Of a stretch of DNA of 36,842 nucleotides, positions 32,386-36,842 are shown piece after piece (position 1 is the stretch's first letter; each line of letters opens with the position of its first letter). This stretch comes from JBAXBF01 sp034429745. GTDB taxonomy: Bacteria; Chloroflexota; Anaerolineae; Anaerolineales; DRKV01. The notes under the pieces are model-generated. The model made no database searches. It had not been told where the DNA came from and saw only the letters and a program-made list of their open reading frames with translations. The translations under genes and the position numbers were made by a program. The stretch covers positions 1 through 36,842 of the forward strand of contig DAOUFY010000171.1 of NCBI GenBank assembly GCA_034429745.1, read 5' to 3'.

Positions 32386-33375
32386 CCAGCACCGGCTCCA
32401 ATGCTGTGGAGCAACTTCTGTCAAGGGCGGTGTTTCATCACAACGCGCCATAACAAAGGCACAGCGATTACGGTAGGGGCAGCCGCGTTGCGCGGCTAAT
32501 TCTATCGCCAGTTCACCGCGCACCAGGTTGTGGTCGTGCTTTTTAGTGGGATTCAGGCGAGGAATAGCCGCAAGCAGCGCTTGAGTATATGGATGATGCG
32601 GATGGCTGAAGAGTTCTTCAGTTTCTGCTTGCTCTACAATTTGTCCTAAATACATCACAGCCACTTCATCACTAATATGATGAACAACGCTTAAGTCATG
32701 GGCAATAAAAAGATACGTCAACCCTTGTGCTGCCTGCAAATCAATTAATAAATTGATGATTTGCGCTTGCACACTTACATCTAATGCGGACACTGGTTCA
32801 TCACAGACGACAAACTGTGGTTCGACTGCCAAAGCCCGCGCTATGCCAATTCGCTGACGCTGTCCCCCAGAAAACTCATGGGGATAGCGATTCAGCATGG
32901 CTTCATCCAGCCCCACTTGATGCAATAACGCTAATACTCTCTCCTTTCGCTCAATTTTATTGCTGCCGATTTGGTGAAACTCCAACACTTCTGTGAGCGT
33001 TTGCTCAACTGTAAAATGAGGGTTTAAGGAAGAGTAAGGGTCCTGAAAGACAATCTGCATTTGGCGCCGCAATTCACGCAGTTTGGCTGCTGAGGCAGCC
33101 CTTACGTCTTCACCCTGAAAAAAAATTTCTCCAGCTTCTGGTTCAATCAAACGCAAAATGCAGCGTCCGGTTGTTGACTTGCCGCAGCCGCTTTCGCCCA
33201 CCAAAGCCATGGTAGAGCGGGGTGTTATGGTGAAATTGACATCATTCACTGCAACGATTCTCATTTCTTCCTTGCCTCTCAAGCGATCCCACCAACTTTG
33301 AGGCAAAGAGAAAGTATGAAGCAAATGCTGCACTCTCAGCAAAGGAGCGGGGGTAGATATTGTCTCAGGCGTCAT
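32380..33375 (-). CDS. Oligopeptide/dipeptide ABC transporter ATP-binding protein (OppF/DppF-like)
   Basis: This is a 331-aa ATPase from the second ATP-binding position of an Opp/Dpp-type importer. Walker A GESGCGKST, signature FSGGQRQRIG, Walker B FVVCDEPVSALDVS, and the oligopeptide C-terminal motif CPYRNRCAFVMARCDETPPL (cysteines typical of the family). I chose ATG 33375 (MTPETISTP) over the longer frame from 33519, because a GAGG site lies upstream and the extra 48 residues lack family likeness. It overlaps the previous stop by 11 nt. Confidence 0.93.
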   Translation of the reverse strand: MTPETISTPAPLLRVQHLLHTFSLPQSWWDRLRGKEEMRIVAVNDVNFTITPRSTMALVGESGCGKSTTGRCILRLIEPEAGEIFFQGEDVRAASAAKLRELRRQMQIVFQDPYSSLNPHFTVEQTLTEVLEFHQIGSNKIERKERVLALLHQVGLDEAMLNRYPHEFSGGQRQRIGIARALAVEPQFVVCDEPVSALDVSVQAQIINLLIDLQAAQGLTYLFIAHDLSVVHHISDEVAVMYLGQIVEQAETEELFSHPHHPYTQALLAAIPRLNPTKKHDHNLVRGELAIELAAQRGCPYRNRCAFVMARCDETPPLTEVAPQHWSRCWL

Positions 33376-34354
33376 GTGGCATACCTCGTAATACTTCAGC
33401 AAAATGGCAGGCACTTTCATGGGCCGGCTCAACCTCGCGCAGCACCGGCACTTCAACCTTGCAGCGCTCTTGAACATAAGTACAGCGTGGATGAAAAGGA
33501 CATCCCGTGGGTACATCAATGAGATTGGGAGGTGAACCCGGAATGGGCTGTAAACGCTCTATTGGACGATCAATATCAGGCCGTGATTGCATCAGCCCAA
33601 ACGTGTAAGGATGCAGCGGCTTTTCAAAAAGGACTTTTACTTCCGCTCTCTCCATAATCCTTCCTGCATACATCACCATGACTTTGTGGCATATCTCAGC
33701 AACAATACCTAAATCATGGGTAATAAGCAGCAACGCCATGCCATTTTTTTCATTCAAACTTCGCAGCAAGTCTAAAATTTGGGCTTGGATAGTAACATCC
33801 AAGGCAGTCGTTGGTTCATCGGCAATAAGCAAACGCGGTTTGCAGGCAATAGCCATCGCAATCATAGCCCTTTGGCGCATTCCACCTGAAAGCTGATGAG
33901 GATAAGCTCTGAGGCGTTCCTTAGGATGAGGGATACCCACTTGATAAAAAAGCTCCTCAGTGGTTTCCAATGCTTGCTGCTGCGTCATCTTTTCATGGAA
34001 ACGCAAGGCTTCAGCTACTTGTTCACCGATAGTATATAATGGGTTGAGTGAGGTCATTGGGTCTTGGAAAATCATCGCTATGTGTTCACCGCGAATGCGT
34101 TGCCACTCGCGAGCGGACTGCCCCATCAATTCTTTTTCGTCCAAAAGAATACTGCCTTGTACCTTTCCAGGTGGCTGAGGGATAAGCCCCATTAATGAAC
34201 GGCTCGTTGCACTTTTTCCGCTGCCACTTTCACCAACCAGCCCAACGACCTCGGCCGGCTGTATAGAAAACGAAATGTCATTCACCGCAGTCAGCAAACC
34301 GCGTGTTGTACGAAAAGTTGTCGTAAGGTGCGATACTTGCAGTAATGGGGGCAT
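33365..34354 (-). CDS. Oligopeptide/dipeptide ABC transporter ATP-binding protein (OppD/DppD-like)
   Basis: This is a 329-aa ATPase. Walker A GESGSGKSA, signature LSGGMRQRAMIAMA, Walker B LLIADEPTTALDVT, and a C-terminal oligo_HPY segment SPPNLIDVPTGCPFHPRCTY. I chose ATG 34354 (MPPLLQVSHL), since the long frame from 34426 adds 24 residues within the permease gene end. It begins 4 nt after the upstream permease stop. Together with the second ATPase it powers uptake through the two permeases. Confidence 0.93.
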   Translation of the reverse strand: MPPLLQVSHLTTTFRTTRGLLTAVNDISFSIQPAEVVGLVGESGSGKSATSRSLMGLIPQPPGKVQGSILLDEKELMGQSAREWQRIRGEHIAMIFQDPMTSLNPLYTIGEQVAEALRFHEKMTQQQALETTEELFYQVGIPHPKERLRAYPHQLSGGMRQRAMIAMAIACKPRLLIADEPTTALDVTIQAQILDLLRSLNEKNGMALLLITHDLGIVAEICHKVMVMYAGRIMERAEVKVLFEKPLHPYTFGLMQSRPDIDRPIERLQPIPGSPPNLIDVPTGCPFHPRCTYVQERCKVEVPVLREVEPAHESACHFAEVLRGMPHDA

Positions 34355-34358
34355 AAAC

Positions 34359-35219
34359 CTATATCTCTTTCTGGCGGGGATCAAATTGAGCGCGCAGCCC
34401 ATCACCAAATAAATTGAACGCCACAACGGTAATCATAATCGCTGCCCCTGAAGCCAGCGAGACATAGGGCGAAAGAAGCAAATGAGTTTTCCCTTCCGCC
34501 AGCATGGAACCCCAATCTGGTTCAGGTGGTTGAATGCCTAAGCCTAAAAAAGACAAAGCAGCAATATCTAAGATTGCATAAGCCAAATCAATGGTGGACT
34601 GCACAAAAATTGGAGAGGCAACATTCGGCAGTATGTGCCGGAATAATATACGTCGGTCATCATAACCTAATGCGCGGGCAGCTTCAACGTATAATTGCTG
34701 ACGCTGCACCAGTGCAACACTGCGTACGACGCGTGCAATGGCTGGTACATACACAATTCCCAATGCTATGGCTGCGTTGATCAAGCCACTGCCAAAAGTC
34801 GCTACAATTAAAATAGCTAGCAACAGGGCAGGAAAAGCCAATAGCAAGTCTAAGGCGCGCATAATCACTTGATCAACTTTTCCTCCATAATAACCTGAGA
34901 TCAAACCCAATGGCACACCGATCAGCTCGGAAAGCAAGACAACCAACAATGCCCCGGCTAACGTCGGGCGAGTGCCGAAGACAAGACGGCTGAATACATC
35001 GCGTCCTAATTTATCTGTGCCAAGCCAATAAGTTGAGCTTGGTGGTGCGAGTGAATCACCGAGATTTTGCACATTCGGATCATGCGGAGCTATCCATGGT
35101 GCACCTAGTGCTATGATTAAGATAATTAATAAGATTGCTCCACTAAGCACGGCTAAGCGATTGCGGAAAAAAGGGTTTTTAGCTACGTTGATTTCAATCA
35201 TATCTAATTCGGGGATCAA
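34359..35219 (-). CDS. Oligopeptide/dipeptide ABC transporter permease (OppC/DppC-like)
   Basis: This is a 286-aa membrane protein with about 6 segments. N-terminal OppC_N-type region (NPFFRNRLAVLSGAILLIILI), then GTDKLGRDVFSRLVFGTR, the EAA-loop region VEAARALGYDDRRILFRHILPNV, and ALSFLGLGIQPPEPDWGSML. It pairs with the OppB-like permease upstream (26-nt overlap). Confidence 0.94.
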   Translation of the reverse strand: MIPELDMIEINVAKNPFFRNRLAVLSGAILLIILIIALGAPWIAPHDPNVQNLGDSLAPPSSTYWLGTDKLGRDVFSRLVFGTRPTLAGALLVVLLSELIGVPLGLISGYYGGKVDQVIMRALDLLLAFPALLLAILIVATFGSGLINAAIALGIVYVPAIARVVRSVALVQRQQLYVEAARALGYDDRRILFRHILPNVASPIFVQSTIDLAYAILDIAALSFLGLGIQPPEPDWGSMLAEGKTHLLLSPYVSLASGAAIMITVVAFNLFGDGLRAQFDPRQKEI

Positions 35220-36132
35220 TAAACGCGTATAGCAAATCTGTCAGCAAGTTAATAAACACAAAAAAGACAACTAAAACCAACACTGTGCTTTGAATGAGGG
35301 GATAATCGCGCCCCTGAATAGCATCCGTAATGAGGCTTCCTAATCCCCCTAACCCCATCGTATATTCCACCAATACACTGCCAACGAGTAGAAAGCCCAT
35401 CTGAAGACTAGCGACAGTCAAGACTGGAATCAGTGCATTGCGCAAGGCATGCTTGAAAATAATTGTGCTCTCTGGCAGTCCTTTTGCACGTGCAGCCTCT
35501 ATATAATCACTAGTAAATACTTCCAACAAGGTTGAACGCGTCATGCGGGCTGTCAGTGCTATCATACTCAGCGCCAATACAGTGGCTGGCAAAAGCAAGT
35601 GATATAGCTCATCCCAAAACCCGCTGCCCGCGCCAAAAGTCGGCAGCCAGCGCAGCCAATAGCCAAACACCAGTACCCCAATCACTGCAGAAAAGAACAC
35701 CGGCGACGACACCCCTACCAATCCAATCAGCGAAGCTATATAGTCAATGAAGCTGTTCTTGTACATTGCAGATAAAATTCCCAATACTAAAGCAAACACC
35801 GTTGAAATGATTGTGCTCAGAATAATGAGTTTAATCGTAAGCGGCAAACGGGCTAAAATTAACGCGCTCACTTTCTGCTTTAAACGATAGCTTTCACCCC
35901 AATCTCCGCGGAAAATGTTTCCCAACCACATAATATATTGAGTGATGGGATCGCGGTCAAGACCATATTTTGTACGGATGTTTTGGAGTGTTTCTGCTGT
36001 GGTGTGCCTCCCCCCTACCATAATGAGAGCTGGATCACCAGGAGTCAGCCGTACCATTTCAAATGTAACAAATGAAACAAATATTAGGATGGGAATAAGT
36101 GCTAAGATTCTCTTAATCGCATATTGAAGCAT
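35194..36132 (-). CDS. Oligopeptide/dipeptide ABC transporter permease (OppB/DppB-like)
   Basis: This is a 312-aa membrane protein with about 6 segments. Family marks: an N-terminal LIPILIFVSFVTFEMVRLTPGDPA, the EAARAKGLPESTIIFKHALRNALIP EAA loop, and a C-terminal SLITDAIQGRDYPLIQ. It is the first gene of the minus-strand unit, with an extended -10 promoter upstream. No substrate-binding protein gene lies in the window, so the ligand (peptide, nickel or glycan) is open. Confidence 0.94.
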   Translation of the reverse strand: MLQYAIKRILALIPILIFVSFVTFEMVRLTPGDPALIMVGGRHTTAETLQNIRTKYGLDRDPITQYIMWLGNIFRGDWGESYRLKQKVSALILARLPLTIKLIILSTIISTVFALVLGILSAMYKNSFIDYIASLIGLVGVSSPVFFSAVIGVLVFGYWLRWLPTFGAGSGFWDELYHLLLPATVLALSMIALTARMTRSTLLEVFTSDYIEAARAKGLPESTIIFKHALRNALIPVLTVASLQMGFLLVGSVLVEYTMGLGGLGSLITDAIQGRDYPLIQSTVLVLVVFFVFINLLTDLLYAFIDPRIRYD

Positions 36133-36184
36133 AACTAACCTGTAAGACGTAGCTTATTAACTTTTTTAACATAATTAAAGCAAC

Positions 36185-36195
36185 ATTATACCATA
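36185..36195 (-). promoter_or_regulatory. Extended -10 promoter of Opp/Dpp operon
   Basis: On the minus strand TATGGTATAAT, an exact TGn extension with perfect TATAAT (36190-36185). The start would be near 36178, giving a 46-nt leader. Confidence 0.65.
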
Positions 36196-36284
36196 TAACG
36201 TAGTATTTATAAGAACAAAAATAACCCAATTGAAAAAAAGATAACATCGTACAAAAATGAATTAGAAATTTTTCGATTTCACCC

Positions 36285-36313
36285 TTGTCAAGATTGAAAA
36301 AAGGATGTATTAT
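36285..36313 (+). promoter_or_regulatory. Promoter of rpoB
   Basis: TTGTCA (36285-36290), 17 nt, and TATTAT (36308-36313) with a TG one base before the -10. The start would be near 36320, giving a ~129-nt leader before the GTG. Confidence 0.5.
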
Positions 36314-36448
36314 AAAAGTTTGCTTTAGCTTTAATAAAAAACAAATTCTTCTAACCAAATTTATCCTTTCCAGGAGTGGTTTGCTCAAAAATCATTTTCT
36401 TACCTTACCCTCAACCACAAGTTGGGAGTTCTAAAAAGAGGTGTTATT

Positions 36449-36842
36449 GTGGCGTTTGCTAAAAAATCCTATGCTCGAATCCCGGTTTCCTTTCCTTTAC
36501 CCAACCTCATCGAAGTACAGCTTGAATCCTTTCAACGTTTAAAAAATGAAGGGTTGATGGATCTCTTCGATGAGATCACGCCGATTGAATCATACAACAA
36601 AGAATTAAAATTATATTTTCCCAGCAACACCCCCGAATCAAAAGAATGGGGTTTAGGTTATCGTTTTGAACCCCCTAAAATCCCCGTAGATGAATGTGTC
36701 AATCGCGACCAAACTTATGCAAGCTCTCTATTTGTTACTGTTTTATTAACAGGAAAAGGCATCGAACCAATAAAGCAGGAAATTTTCCTAGGCGAATTTC
36801 CTGAAATGACAGAAAAGGGCTCAGTCATTATTAATGGCACGG
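36449..36842 (+). CDS. rpoB: DNA-directed RNA polymerase beta subunit, N-terminal part (truncated by window)
   Basis: This is the first ~131 codons of the RNA polymerase beta subunit, running off the window edge. The start is GTG at 36449, with AGAGGTG (36437-36443) 5 nt upstream. Recognisable N-terminal RpoB motifs: RIPVSFPLPNLIEVQLESFQ, the LYFPSNTPESKEWGLGYRFE lobe, the DQTYASSLFVTVLL segment, and EIFLGEFPEMTEKGSVIING, the conserved GE.P.MT..GtFiiNG motif. In many bacteria rplKAJL lie just upstream; here the divergent ABC operon lies upstream, so rpoB starts its own transcript. Confidence 0.97.
   Translation, partial: MAFAKKSYARIPVSFPLPNLIEVQLESFQRLKNEGLMDLFDEITPIESYNKELKLYFPSNTPESKEWGLGYRFEPPKIPVDECVNRDQTYASSLFVTVLLTGKGIEPIKQEIFLGEFPEMTEKGSVIINGT

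Larger units (their letters stand above)
36133..36448. other. Divergent intergenic region between ABC permease and rpoB
   Basis: This is a 316-nt AT-rich spacer. It holds the divergent promoters of the transporter (36185-36195) and rpoB (36285-36313). A small hairpin CTCAAC/GTTGGG lies near 36411-36427 in the rpoB leader. A 91-codon minus-strand frame exists at 36113-36388, but I do not believe it is a gene. Confidence 0.5.

Noticed and set aside
33376..33519. N-terminal extension of the second ABC ATPase
   Set aside because: The extra 48 residues lie inside the upstream gene and do not resemble the family; an ATG with a ribosome-binding site at 33375 is better.
36113..36388. 91-codon minus-strand frame upstream of the Opp/Dpp-type permease gene
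   Set aside because: It is AT-rich with biased composition, has no family likeness, and covers the promoters of both divergent genes.
1..36842. CRISPR array, IS element, prophage, tRNA or rRNA
   Set aside because: No regularly spaced repeats, transposase, integrase, phage structural genes or tRNA-like cloverleaf were seen when reading both strands.

Overview
The window is a piece of bacterial chromosome, moderately AT-rich by eye and densely packed with genes on both strands. I see no phage, transposon, CRISPR array, tRNA or rRNA. The mix of genes suggests a Chloroflexota (Anaerolineae-like) bacterium: a Ser/Thr kinase with a C-terminal SH3-like extracellular domain next to an FHA protein, a V4R-like protein, a type 2 IPP isomerase, UPF0104 and protoporphyrinogen-oxidase-like genes, a heparinase II/III glycan cluster, and many promoters of an extended -10 type (TATGGTANAAT). 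This is an inference from gene families, because no 16S is present.

Layout. (1) 111-7852: a sugar-catabolic operon on the minus strand and its divergent SorC-type regulator. In transcription order it encodes split transketolase N and C subunits, an FGGY kinase of glycerol-kinase type with an altered substrate pocket, a DUF2291 lipoprotein, and RbsA-like and RbsC-like ABC subunits. The substrate-binding protein is not in the window. The 159-bp divergent spacer carries two copies of a 23-24-bp element and a perfect 18-bp palindrome, placed over the predicted promoters. (2) 7969-10808: a three-gene unit (UPF0104 membrane protein, small membrane protein, FAD-dependent amine-oxidase-fold enzyme). 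(3) 10987-16285: an orphan CheW, an unknown protein, an ECF S component, SurE, a V4R-like protein, an MBL hydrolase, Pth and a J-domain protein. (4) 16273-21416: ComEC with a degenerate C-terminal metallo-beta-lactamase domain, cotranscribed with the Ser/Thr kinase, then a divergent FHA protein and an Hpt protein. (5) 21543-24755: SerC, acylphosphatase, RadC, a zinc-ribbon membrane protein and a PilZ protein. (6) 24709-30324: a glycan cluster (heparinase II/III-like protein, polytopic membrane protein, NAD-dependent epimerase, GT2), overlapped at its end by an SRAP (YedK/HMCES) gene. (7) 30952-36132: fni, acpP and an Opp/Dpp-type ABC transporter (two ATPases, two permeases). (8) From 36449: the start of rpoB, cut by the window edge.

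How the parts work together. The sugar operon reads as import, phosphorylation and transketolase cleavage of a ketose under SorC control. A pentulose such as apulose is a plausible but unproven substrate. The kinase and FHA genes form a divergent phospho-Ser/Thr signalling pair. Several divergent spacers are so short that the best -10 boxes put transcription starts within about 3 nt of the start codon (MBL/pth, radC/zinc-ribbon protein, kinase), which suggests leaderless mRNAs. I found no convincing classical U-tract terminator at any gene end.
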